Shown piece after piece: positions 33,350-40,381 of a DNA stretch of 64,000 nucleotides. The DNA comes from Sporomusaceae bacterium UBA7701 (lineage in GTDB: Bacteria; Bacillota; Negativicutes; Sporomusales; UBA7701). The position numbers and the translations under genes were made by a program. The notes under the pieces are model-generated. The model saw only the letters and a list, made by a program, of their open reading frames with translations. It ran no database searches and was not told the origin of the DNA. Position 1 is the first letter of the stretch; the number at the start of each line of letters is the position of its first letter. The DNA lies in assembly GCA_002482545.1 (NCBI GenBank), contig DLGF01000020.1:149848-213847 (forward strand), written 5' to 3'.

Positions 33350-33859
33350 GTGCAAACCGCAACCCTGGCGGATATTGGGCGGATGGCCGAAGCCGCCGCC
33401 GGACGGATCAGGCAAATTTTTTTGCATTGGTCGGCCGGTCACTATGGCCAACCCTTTGACGATTATCATATTTGCATTGACCAAAACGGGGAGATTTACG
33501 CCATGCACGACGACTTGTCCCAAATTCTGGCGCACACCTGGCAGCATAACAGCGGGGCCGTGGGGATGGCTCTGTTGTGCTGCGCCGGGGCCACGACGAA
33601 GGAGCTTGGCCCCGAGCCGCCGACAAGCGCCCAGATTGAGTGCATGGCGCAGACTATCGGTGTGTTGTGCGCAGGTCTTGACCTGCCCTGCGACTTTGAC
33701 CATGTACGGACTCACGCCGAGCAGGCCGATCTTGACGGCTACGGCCCGGCGACTACCTGCGAGCGGTGGGATTTGTGGTTTCTCCAGAACGGCGATGCGC
33801 CCGGAACCGGCGGGGCCATCCTGCGGGGCAAAGCCAAGTGGTATATGGAAATGCGGTGA
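33350..33859 (+). CDS. N-acetylmuramoyl-L-alanine amidase-like protein (amidase_2/PGRP fold)
   Basis: 169 residues from GTG 33350 behind GGAGGAGGAGG. The fold is recognisable from IFLHWSAGHYGQPFDDYHICID (zinc His of strand 1, substrate groove), HDDLSQILAHTWQHNSGAVGMALLC, and a later HAEQADLDGYGPATTCERWD region that would supply the remaining ligands. No signal peptide is visible, so it may act inside the cell or be released by lysis, as phage or spore amidases are. Peptidoglycan amide cleavage is the expected reaction. Confidence 0.75.
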   Translation: MQTATLADIGRMAEAAAGRIRQIFLHWSAGHYGQPFDDYHICIDQNGEIYAMHDDLSQILAHTWQHNSGAVGMALLCCAGATTKELGPEPPTSAQIECMAQTIGVLCAGLDLPCDFDHVRTHAEQADLDGYGPATTCERWDLWFLQNGDAPGTGGAILRGKAKWYMEMR

Positions 33860-33922
33860 GTTTATGAAGCAGTAAAAGCGGCTCTTCAAAAGCCTCCGGC
33901 AGCCGGGCCTAGGTAATTGATA

Positions 33923-33951
33923 GCCCCCGGCGTCATGCTGACGCCGGGGGC
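33923..33951 (+). terminator. Strong hairpin after the amidase gene
   Basis: GCCCCCGGCGTCA pairs with TGACGCCGGGGGC around TGC, a perfect 13-bp stem. Only a weak T stretch (CTTGTTT) follows, so termination is likely but not certain. Confidence 0.6.
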
Positions 33952-33973
33952 TTGTTTGCCTAGTGGACGGCCT

Positions 33974-34138
33974 TCACCACCAGTCCTGCCCGGATTCCCG
34001 CCAGAATCCGCCCCAGCCCTGATTCCAGCCCCAGCCGCCTCCCCAGAAGGGGGAACCCCAGCCGCCTCCCCACCAGGGAAGGAAGCCGGTGCCGATGAAA
34101 ATCGGCCGCCGCCTTCTGCCGCAACGTGGACAAAACAT
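33974..34138 (-). CDS. Small Gly/Trp-rich protein with CPRCG motif
   Basis: 54 residues. The ATG at 34138 is preceded by AAAGGAGG at good spacing. It begins MFCPRCGRRRRPIF, a half zinc-ribbon followed by four arginines, and continues with a run of Trp, Gly and Phe (GGGWGSPFWGGGWGWNQG and WRESGQDWW). The composition resembles small spore-coat or surface proteins, but no family is recognised. Several overlapping frames on both strands are open here; this one is chosen for its ribosome site. Confidence 0.5.
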   Translation of the reverse strand: MFCPRCGRRRRPIFIGTGFLPWWGGGWGSPFWGGGWGWNQGWGGFWRESGQDWW

Positions 34139-34220
34139 CGCCAGACCTCCTTTCCAATGATCACTATATTTTATGTAAAATGATCGGACTGTGTAACCCC
34201 AATCGTATCCGGCTGAGGCG

Positions 34221-34257
34221 GCAAAAAACCACAAGGGCCGAGCCGCACCTTGTGGTT
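34221..34257 (-). terminator. Terminator of the YtcJ-like amidohydrolase gene
   Basis: On the minus strand AACCACAAGG and CCTTGTGGTT form a 10-bp stem followed by six T residues. Confidence 0.8.
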
Positions 34258-34293
34258 CAAAATAAAGTTCAATCCGTCAAGCCTGGGAGGCTG

Positions 34294-35895
34294 CTATTTC
34301 TGGTAGGTGATTCGCCCGCCGCAGACCGTGCACTCCACCTGGACGGAAGGGAGGTCGTCGGGCGGGACGGCGAAAATGTCCCGGGAAAGGACGATAAAGT
34401 CGGCCAGTTTTCCGGGCGAAAGGGCGCCTTTGTCCTGTTCGGCGTATTCGGCGTAGGCGCCGGCAGCCGTATAGGCATGAACGGCCTCGCGGGCGGTCAG
34501 GCATTGCTCGGGATGCCAGGAGGAGGAGCCGTCGCCAAAGGGTTTTCGGGTGATTGCGGCATACAGGCCCAGCAAAGGGTCAAGCGGGGCTACCGGCCAA
34601 TCCGTGCCAAAGGCCAGGGGAACTCCGGCCTGGAGGAGGGACCGGAAGGGGTACGCCATTTTGGTTCGTTCGCCCAGGCGGCGGCCGGCCCAGCGGGCGT
34701 CATCAATGGCGTGATAAGGCTGGACGGAGGCGACGATCCCCAGAGAGGCCATCCGTTCGACATCCGGGGGAATGAGGTGCTGGGCGTGTTCGATCCGGAA
34801 CCGCCGGTCGCGCGGCCCGTTGGCAGCTGAGAGGCGCTCCACCATATTTAACAGCAGGTAGTTGGCCTTGTCGCCGATGGCATGGACGGAAGCCTGCAGC
34901 CCGGCCCGGTCGGCGGCAATCAGGCGGTTCTGCATGGCTTCCGCGGGATGCATGTCGTCGTGCAGCAGCCCGTATTCATCCGGCGCGTCGTTATAGGGCT
35001 CAAAAAACAGAGCGGTGGCCGAGCCCAAAGAGCCGTCGACAAAGCCCTTGACTCCGCCAAGCCGGAGCCAGTGGTCGCCGGGTTCTGCGGCGGCTAAGAC
35101 CTCCTGCTGCCTGGACCATTCCTGGATGGGCGTGCGGGCGTAAAGCCGGGTGGTAAGCCCATGGTCGCGGTGGAAGGCCTGAAGCGCTTTCCATTCGTCC
35201 CAACTGGTGACATCCTGGATCGAGGTGATGCCGAGGGAGGCGGCATGCCGCAGGGCTGCGCGGATGGCTGTGGAATAGTCTTCGTCGGTGGGTTTGGGAA
35301 GGACCCGCCAAACCAGCTCCATGGCCGCGTCCTTCAGGATGCCGGTGGGTTCGCCGGTTGCCAAGTGGCGGACGATGCTGCCGCCCGCCGGATCAGGGGT
35401 ATCCTTCGTAACTCCGGCCAGTCTCAGCGCGGCGCTGTTGGCAAGGCCCATGTGCAGGTCGAGCCTCGTGACAAAGACGGGAATATCCGGGGTGCAGGCA
35501 TCGATCAGTTCTTTGACCGGCAGCCGGGGCACCGGCCACTGTTCGTGGTCCCAGTTGCCGCCGGTGAGCCACTGGCCCGGTGGCAGGGCGGCGGCCCGGG
35601 CTGCGATCTGCGAACGGAATTCCTGCTCATTTCCCGCGTTGCGGAGATCGATGGAGAGCAATTGAAAGCCGCCGGTGCAAAGATGCGTATGGGCGTCGAT
35701 GAAGCCTGGCAGGACCAGCTTTCCCCCGGCGTCGAGCTTTTGGGTGCCGGGTCCGGTCAGAGCGGCAATCTCCTGATTGGTCCCGACGGCAATGATCCGG
35801 TCGCCGCTTACGGCCATTGCCTGGCCGCATTCGGGCTGCCGTTTGTCGCCGGTATAAAGGGTGGCGTTCATAACCGCCAAAGTGGCCTGACTCAT
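34294..35895 (-). CDS. YtcJ-like metal-dependent amidohydrolase
   Basis: 533 residues from the ATG at 35895 (GGAGG upstream). Amidohydrolase superfamily landmarks: the HxH pair in GFIDAHTHLCTGG near residue 70, KGFVDGSLGSATALF, HAIGDKAN, FRIEHAQHLIPPD and the catalytic aspartate in FGTDWPVAPLDPLLGLYAAITR. This is the COG1574/YtcJ type, enzymes mostly of unknown substrate that hydrolyse amide or formamide bonds. The leaderless N-terminus indicates the cytoplasm. A single-gene unit on the minus strand, divergent from the glutamine synthetase leader. Confidence 0.85.
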   Translation of the reverse strand: MSQATLAVMNATLYTGDKRQPECGQAMAVSGDRIIAVGTNQEIAALTGPGTQKLDAGGKLVLPGFIDAHTHLCTGGFQLLSIDLRNAGNEQEFRSQIAARAAALPPGQWLTGGNWDHEQWPVPRLPVKELIDACTPDIPVFVTRLDLHMGLANSAALRLAGVTKDTPDPAGGSIVRHLATGEPTGILKDAAMELVWRVLPKPTDEDYSTAIRAALRHAASLGITSIQDVTSWDEWKALQAFHRDHGLTTRLYARTPIQEWSRQQEVLAAAEPGDHWLRLGGVKGFVDGSLGSATALFFEPYNDAPDEYGLLHDDMHPAEAMQNRLIAADRAGLQASVHAIGDKANYLLLNMVERLSAANGPRDRRFRIEHAQHLIPPDVERMASLGIVASVQPYHAIDDARWAGRRLGERTKMAYPFRSLLQAGVPLAFGTDWPVAPLDPLLGLYAAITRKPFGDGSSSWHPEQCLTAREAVHAYTAAGAYAEYAEQDKGALSPGKLADFIVLSRDIFAVPPDDLPSVQVECTVCGGRITYQK

Positions 35896-36007
35896 GTTAT
35901 GACCTCCATTTGCCAAGTTGCTTAAGTTAAAGATAGCACGCCTGTCCTGCCGGCGGCAACAGCCTGATACAAAATGCGAAAAAAATCTCGGCATAGGCAA
36001 AAGGCTA

Positions 36008-36036
36008 TTGACAAAGAAACCTATCGGAAATATAAT
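36008..36036 (+). promoter_or_regulatory. Consensus sigmaA promoter of the glutamine synthetase leader
   Basis: TTGACA (36008-36013), 17 bp, TATAAT (36031-36036): both hexamers are perfect consensus. Transcription would start near 36043, about 370 nt before the glutamine synthetase start codon. Confidence 0.88.
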
Positions 36037-36042
36037 AATTAA

Positions 36043-36413
36043 CAATTATAATCGGCGAGTCAACGAAGACTTCCGCTCGCAAGGGAAGTCTTCTGATATT
36101 TGCCGGCCCATACCAAATGGGGAAGGATTGCATATGGCAAGAGAGCGCTGTGTTTTTTTAACACGGAAGCGAATGAAATACGTTGGCAAAGGCGCCACTT
36201 CTGGTGCGGGTTATCCGAAAACCCGTGTCGGCAGTGGCGTCTTCAGTTATATTGTCAGACTATTTGAAGGAGGAGTGGTTGTGGATGCGGACTCGGTTAC
36301 CTGACCCCAATCGACGGGAGGCCCCGCGACAGCGACTTTACTAACCGGAGTCATCCAGTAATTACCACCTTATAAATTTTCTTGGTCTTTTTCAAAATAA
36401 TCAGGAGAGGTGA
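36043..36413 (+). ncRNA. Long structured 5' leader of glutamine synthetase, candidate cis-regulatory RNA
   Basis: About 370 nt between a consensus promoter and the glnA start with no convincing gene. Stems: GAAGACTTCC (36065-36074) with GGAAGTCTTC (36084-36093); a 9-bp stem 36191-36199 with 36233-36241 (core GCCACT/AGTGGC) enclosing an internal loop and the CGGGTT/AACCCG hairpin (36207-36225); and CGAGTC (36056-36061) with GACTCG (36290-36295), which could close the whole fold. A 56-codon frame from ATG 36134 and an AGGAGGAG site at 36269 lie inside, so a small protein is the alternative. No known riboswitch class was recognised. Confidence 0.5.
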
Positions 36414-38330
36414 ATGTTCATGTTAAAGGATTTGGTCTATTATATCCCCGCAGGAAAATACAGCAAAGCCGAGATGGTTGCTTTGCTCAAAAAACACCCG
36501 GAAATCAAATTCGTTTCCCTGGTGGGCATCGACCTGGCGGGTAATGATACCGATGAAAAGATACCCATCGACCTGTTCCTCAAGGATATCGACGACTTTT
36601 TCAGCGGCGGCGCGGTGCAGACCGACGGCTCGTCGGTCGTGCTCACCGGCCTTGCCACTCTGAACAACGCCAAGGTCGACATGGTGGTCGATTCCAAGGT
36701 AAACTGGTTTGTCGATTACAACTTTGAGCATATCGACGAAGAAACCGGCCGGCCGGTGGGCAGCCTGCGCATACCCGCCTTCCTGGTGCACAACGGCAAA
36801 CGGGTCGATTCCCGTTCGATTCTGGCCCAAAGCATCGAGTATGTCAAAGCCGAAATCCTGGGGTTGCTGAAAAAATATCCGAGGATTTCCGGCCTGGAGC
36901 ACATCGATTTCAGCGAAGTGGAAGACATTGTCTTCACCGCCGGCACCGAGCTGGAATTCTGGGTCAAAACTCCGGATGAAAAAACCGAAGTGGAAGAACT
37001 GTCGGCCACCCAGGTGATGCAGGAAAACTACTGGGCCCGGACCCGCGGGCAGGCCCGCACCGCTCTGGAGCAGGCCATCATGATGCTCGGCCAGTATGGT
37101 CTGGAACCGGAAATGGGCCACAAGGAAGTTGGCGGCCTGAAGGCCCGGATCGGCGAGTCGGGCAGTCTGGCTCATGTCGTTGAACAGATGGAAATCGACT
37201 GGCGCTTCTCGAACGCGGTCCAGGCGGCGGACAACGAGCTGCAAGCGCGGATTCTTATTAAGGAAGTATTCCGGGCCAATGGTTTCGACGTGACCTTCAA
37301 AGCCAAGCCGATTATCGGGGTGGCCGGCAACGGAAAACACACGCATATCGGCTTCGCCGTCAGGCTGAAATCCGGTAAGCTTGTCAATCTGATGTCGCCG
37401 TCGGACCTTAAGAAGGACTTCCTGAGCGCCGTGGGTTATGGCGCCATCATGGGCCTGCTGAAGAACTACGAAGCCGTCAATCCCTTCATCTCGGCGACCA
37501 ATGATTCGCTTAACCGCCTGAAACCCGGTTTTGAAGCGCCGGTTTGCATCGTTACCTCGCTCGGCCACTCTCCGGAGACTCCCTCCCGGAACCGCACCAT
37601 TCTGGCGGGGCTGGTGCGCGATGTTGCCAATCCGATGGCCACCCGCTTTGAGGTTCGTTCGCCGAACCCCTTTACCAATACCTACATCTCGATCGCGGCG
37701 TTCTATCTGTCGATGCTGGACGGCATCAAGGCAGCCGTTTCCTCCGGCAAGACGATGAAGGAGCTGGAGGCCGAGCTTTCCAAAGAGGCGGGTGCGCCCG
37801 GCTTTTATTTGGAGACCGGCCGCGCCTATCGCAGCGAGCACGATGTCTTCGAGGATTATGACAGCGACGAGCGGAATCGCCTGTTCGGCAAACCGCCGGC
37901 CACGGTTTGGGAAAATATGAAAAGTGTGGCGGAATATCCGGATAAGGTGGCTGTGCTTACCGCCGGCAACGCCCTGCGCAAGGAATTGATCGACGCTTTT
38001 GTCGCCGGGGCGCTGCTGCGCTGGCGGACGGAGATCGTCAACCGGATTATTCCGGAAAACACCGACATTGTCCGGGCGTGCAAACAGCTGCACGACTCCG
38101 CCGATCCCCTCAGCGACCTTGATCAAAAAATCTGGGAACCTATCGATGCCTTGCGCAAATATCTGGCCAAGGATACCCTCGCCGCCAAGAGCCTGTTCAC
38201 CAGGATCCGGGAAGCGGTCGAGAGCGGCGACTACGATGCCGTGTCGGCCATGCAGGTCGAGATGGCGGATAAAATGACCGAGCTTAAAACGGCCTACCAG
38301 CATTACCGGCGCAATATTATCGAAGAATGA
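36414..38330 (+). CDS. glnA: Glutamine synthetase, long form
   Basis: 638 residues, longer than the usual 440-470 of type I enzymes. Conserved elements: DGSSVVLTGLATLNNAKVDMVVD near the N-terminus, the metal-ligand strand FTAGTELEFWV, EMGHKEVGGLKARIGESGSLAHVVEQME, the ATP-site GVAGNGKHTHIGFAVRL, and RFEVRSPNPFTNTYISIAAF. A helical C-terminal extension of about 120 residues follows. It condenses glutamate and ammonia with ATP in the cytoplasm. AGGAGAGGTGA precedes the ATG at 36414; an ATG at 36420 is also possible. Homologous long glutamine synthetases are common in Clostridia and Negativicutes. Confidence 0.88.
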   Translation: MFMLKDLVYYIPAGKYSKAEMVALLKKHPEIKFVSLVGIDLAGNDTDEKIPIDLFLKDIDDFFSGGAVQTDGSSVVLTGLATLNNAKVDMVVDSKVNWFVDYNFEHIDEETGRPVGSLRIPAFLVHNGKRVDSRSILAQSIEYVKAEILGLLKKYPRISGLEHIDFSEVEDIVFTAGTELEFWVKTPDEKTEVEELSATQVMQENYWARTRGQARTALEQAIMMLGQYGLEPEMGHKEVGGLKARIGESGSLAHVVEQMEIDWRFSNAVQAADNELQARILIKEVFRANGFDVTFKAKPIIGVAGNGKHTHIGFAVRLKSGKLVNLMSPSDLKKDFLSAVGYGAIMGLLKNYEAVNPFISATNDSLNRLKPGFEAPVCIVTSLGHSPETPSRNRTILAGLVRDVANPMATRFEVRSPNPFTNTYISIAAFYLSMLDGIKAAVSSGKTMKELEAELSKEAGAPGFYLETGRAYRSEHDVFEDYDSDERNRLFGKPPATVWENMKSVAEYPDKVAVLTAGNALRKELIDAFVAGALLRWRTEIVNRIIPENTDIVRACKQLHDSADPLSDLDQKIWEPIDALRKYLAKDTLAAKSLFTRIREAVESGDYDAVSAMQVEMADKMTELKTAYQHYRRNIIEE

Positions 38331-38340
38331 CGCAGCCCAG

Positions 38341-38375
38341 CCCCCGCTTTCGTGGCGGGGGTTTATTTTTTTATT
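38341..38375 (+). terminator. Terminator of glutamine synthetase
   Basis: CCCCCGC (38341-38347) pairs with GCGGGGG (38355-38361), followed by a long T-rich tract. Confidence 0.88.
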
Positions 38376-38392
38376 TTTTATATAAATGTTGC

Positions 38393-38421
38393 TTGAACTG
38401 AATAATGTGGTACACTAAAAT
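38393..38421 (+). promoter_or_regulatory. SigmaA promoter of the Lrp-family gene
   Basis: TTGAAC (38393-38398), 17 bp, TAAAAT (38416-38421), 32 bp before the ATG. Confidence 0.65.
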
Positions 38422-38452
38422 GGTATTTGGAGATAATTTTATGAGGTGAAAC

Positions 38453-38890
38453 ATGGATAACATCGATCTAAAGATACTGGACATTCTCCAAGCCGACGGC
38501 CGCATTACCATGAAGGAATTGGGACAACGCGTCGGCCTGACGAGCCCGGCGACGATCGAGCGGGTGAAAAAGCTGGAAGAGGGCGGCGTTATCGCAGGCT
38601 ATAAAGCCATCCTCAACATTCCCCGGGCCGGTTTGCCGGTTCGGGCGTTTTTGCTGGCAACCCTGCAAAATCAGCAAACGGGCGATAAGTTTGTCGAGTT
38701 TATCCGCCAGCAGGACGGTGTGCTCAACTGTCACCGTTTGGCCGGCCGCGCCGCATATCTGGTGGAAGCGGTGCTTTCCGACATGGCGGGACTTGAGCAT
38801 TTTCTCGACCAGGTCGGCGTCTACGGGACGCTGGAAACCTACCTGGTGCTTTCTTCGCCGGTTGAGCATAAGGCGGTCGTACTGCCGTAA
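38453..38890 (+). CDS. Lrp/AsnC-family transcriptional regulator
   Basis: 145 residues. The N-terminal helix-turn-helix is typical (NIDLKILDILQADGRITMKELGQRVGLTSPATIERVKKLEE), followed by the ferredoxin-like RAM domain (AFLLATLQNQQTGDKFVEFIRQQDGVLNCHRLAGRAAYLVEAVLSDMAGLEHFLD), which binds small molecules such as amino acids and drives oligomerisation. GAGGTGA lies before the ATG. Placement directly after glutamine synthetase suggests a role in nitrogen or amino-acid control, but the terminator between them makes it a separate unit. Confidence 0.9.
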   Translation: MDNIDLKILDILQADGRITMKELGQRVGLTSPATIERVKKLEEGGVIAGYKAILNIPRAGLPVRAFLLATLQNQQTGDKFVEFIRQQDGVLNCHRLAGRAAYLVEAVLSDMAGLEHFLDQVGVYGTLETYLVLSSPVEHKAVVLP

Positions 38891-38936
38891 TACTATTCCC
38901 GGCCATGCCGGGAATAGCGGTTTCGATATCCGGGAG

Positions 38937-38973
38937 AACCAGGCCTCCGGCATACATGCCGGAGGCCTGGTTT
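38937..38973 (+). terminator. Hairpin after the Lrp-family gene
   Basis: A perfect 17-bp inverted repeat, AACCAGGCCTCCGGCAT with ATGCCGGAGGCCTGGTT, ending in TTTGCTT. A second perfect repeat (CTATTCCCGGC / GCCGGGAATAG, 38893-38917) lies just before it. One or both end the regulator transcript. Confidence 0.65.
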
Positions 38974-39092
38974 GCTTGGCGTTGAAACCCGGTACTTCAC
39001 CCCCGGGATTGTCCGGCCGGAAGGAAATTACAAACTGCACGGGGAATATAATAAATAATTGCCAATGGAAGAAATCACGGGAGGTAGATAGG

Positions 39093-39587
39093 ATGCAGAA
39101 TTTATTCAGTGATCTCGAGGGCCTGCGCATAGCCGTCGAAATTGAAGTCAGGGGCCGTGAATTTTATCGGCAGGCCGCCGAGCAGGCTGCCAAGGACGAA
39201 CACCGGGAATTGTTTCAGTGGCTGGCCGACGAGGAATGTACCCATGAAGCAAAGTTTGCCGGAATTCTGAGTCAGATCTCGGCCTGCAAGGAAGCGCATT
39301 CCGATGAATACTTGTTCGATGCCGACACATCCCGCTATCTGACGGTTATCGCCGATCACCATGTTTTCCCGAAGGCGGCTGACGCCAAAGCTGCAATCGC
39401 CGAGCTCAAGACCGTCGGAGCCATTCTCCGCACCGCTCTCCAGGCGGAAAAGGATTCGGTCCTTTTTTATGACGAGCTGGCCCGCAACGCCAAATTTGAC
39501 GCAGCCAAAGAAGTATTCGCCCTGCTGAAAGCCGAGGAGCAGGCTCATGTGGTGAAAATCCGCCAGATGCTCGATATCTGGGCATAG
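39093..39587 (+). CDS. Rubrerythrin/ferritin-like di-iron protein
   Basis: 164 residues, almost entirely helical. Iron-ligand motifs at the expected spacing are present: GLRIAVEIEVRGREFYRQAAE (first glutamate), LADEECTHEAKFAGIL (ExxH), LQAEKDSVLFYDEL, and LKAEEQAHVVKIRQML (ExxH), the four-helix bundle of the rubrerythrin erythrin domain. The rubredoxin-like domain of true rubrerythrin is missing. Such proteins reduce peroxide or store iron in anaerobes. GGGAGG precedes the ATG at 39093. The glutaredoxin-like gene follows 24 nt later and may supply reductant. Confidence 0.85.
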   Translation: MQNLFSDLEGLRIAVEIEVRGREFYRQAAEQAAKDEHRELFQWLADEECTHEAKFAGILSQISACKEAHSDEYLFDADTSRYLTVIADHHVFPKAADAKAAIAELKTVGAILRTALQAEKDSVLFYDELARNAKFDAAKEVFALLKAEEQAHVVKIRQMLDIWA

Positions 39588-39611
39588 GCAATTCGTTGGG
39601 AGTGGGCTCAA

Positions 39612-39857
39612 GTGGAGGCTAAACTGGTGCTTTTCAGCCTGAAGGCCTGTCCGGGATGTCTAGCGGTCCGGGACCGATTGGCCGATCTGGGGCTGACCTA
39701 TGTCTGCGTCAATGTGAGCAAGGACAGAAATAACCGGCCTCAGGTGCTGGAAGCTTCCGGGCAGCCCTTGGTCCCGGTCCTGATGGATGACGGCGAGGTA
39801 TTTGCCTCGGAGAAAGACATCCTGAACCATTTGGATCAGGCCTACGGAAAAGTATAG
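39612..39857 (+). CDS. Glutaredoxin-like thiol-disulfide protein
   Basis: 81 residues from GTG 39612. The thioredoxin fold is seen in KLVLFSLKACPGCLAVRDRLADLGLTYVCVNV with a CPGC active site at residues 13-16, followed by the cis-proline region QPLVPVLMDDGEVFASEKDIL. A cytoplasmic reductant or redox carrier, probably co-transcribed with the di-iron protein upstream. Confidence 0.85.
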   Translation: MEAKLVLFSLKACPGCLAVRDRLADLGLTYVCVNVSKDRNNRPQVLEASGQPLVPVLMDDGEVFASEKDILNHLDQAYGKV

Positions 39858-39882
39858 CCTGTTGCCGGCCTATAGGCGCAAG

Positions 39883-39921
39883 AAATCCCTCCCGCATATT
39901 ATGGAAATGAGGGAGGGATTT
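39883..39921 (+). promoter_or_regulatory. Hairpin that includes the ribosome site of the zinc-ribbon gene
   Basis: AAATCCCTCCC (39883-39893) is the exact complement of GGGAGGGATTT (39911-39921), and the latter holds the Shine-Dalgarno of the gene starting at 39925. The structure could terminate the upstream transcript, as TTTTAC follows, or hide the ribosome site. Confidence 0.5.
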
Positions 39922-39924
39922 TAC

Positions 39925-40083
39925 ATGGCGAAACGCCGGAACCGTAAATGCAATATTCAAGAGGGCGTCAAACTGGTCTGTCCTGCCTGTGGGGCGGTTG
40001 TGACCGTCCCGATGTGCAAGGCTGTAAACGGGGAATTGATTACCTGCCCGGTTTGCCAGCAGGAATTTTCTTTTGAGTCGTGA
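39925..40083 (+). CDS. Small zinc-ribbon protein
   Basis: 52 residues starting at ATG 39925 behind GGGAGGG. A basic N-terminus (MAKRRNRKCNIQEG) leads to two cysteine pairs, LVCPACGAVVTV and ITCPVCQQEF, 23 residues apart: a classic zinc ribbon. Likely a nucleic-acid or protein-binding accessory; no specific family is recognised. Confidence 0.7.
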   Translation: MAKRRNRKCNIQEGVKLVCPACGAVVTVPMCKAVNGELITCPVCQQEFSFES

Positions 40084-40090
40084 CTTGCGC

Positions 40091-40118
40091 TTGAAAAATC
40101 CGGCAAAACCTGTACAAT
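40091..40118 (+). promoter_or_regulatory. SigmaA promoter of the small membrane protein gene
   Basis: TTGAAA (40091-40096), 16 bp, TACAAT (40113-40118), about 35 bp before the GTG at 40154. Confidence 0.55.
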
Positions 40119-40153
40119 TGAACTAGAAGACGGGTTCAACGGGAGGGTTGGCT

Positions 40154-40285
40154 GTGCCGAAAGGGATCAGTAAGCGCGGACACCGCAAACAAGAGATCAA
40201 CCGGGTTAACCGCACGGCGCTCGTCATTGGCGGCGGAGCAGCCGCGGTAATATTACTGCTTATCCTTGTTTCCTTCTTTATGTAA
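40154..40285 (+). CDS. Small single-span membrane protein
   Basis: 43 residues: GTG start at 40154 behind GGGAGGG and its own promoter. A basic head (PKGISKRGHRKQEINRVNR) precedes one membrane helix (TALVIGGGAAAVILLLILVSFF) and the chain stops right after it. No family is recognised; the topology is N-in with the C-terminus at the outer face. A GCGCC/GGCGC hairpin with a T run lies at 40293-40318. Confidence 0.6.
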   Translation: MPKGISKRGHRKQEINRVNRTALVIGGGAAAVILLLILVSFFM

Positions 40286-40381
40286 GGAACATGCGCCACT
40301 TAGGCGCCCTTATTTTTTCGGCGGAGCTTTGCGTAAAGCTCTGGGGCCGGGCGGAAGAAGTCAGTGGTGGGGAGGCATATC

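Noticed and set aside
33375..33875. Overlapping 166-codon frame in the amidase region
   Set aside because: The frame at 33350 encodes a recognisable amidase fold with a strong ribosome site; the other is an out-of-frame shadow.
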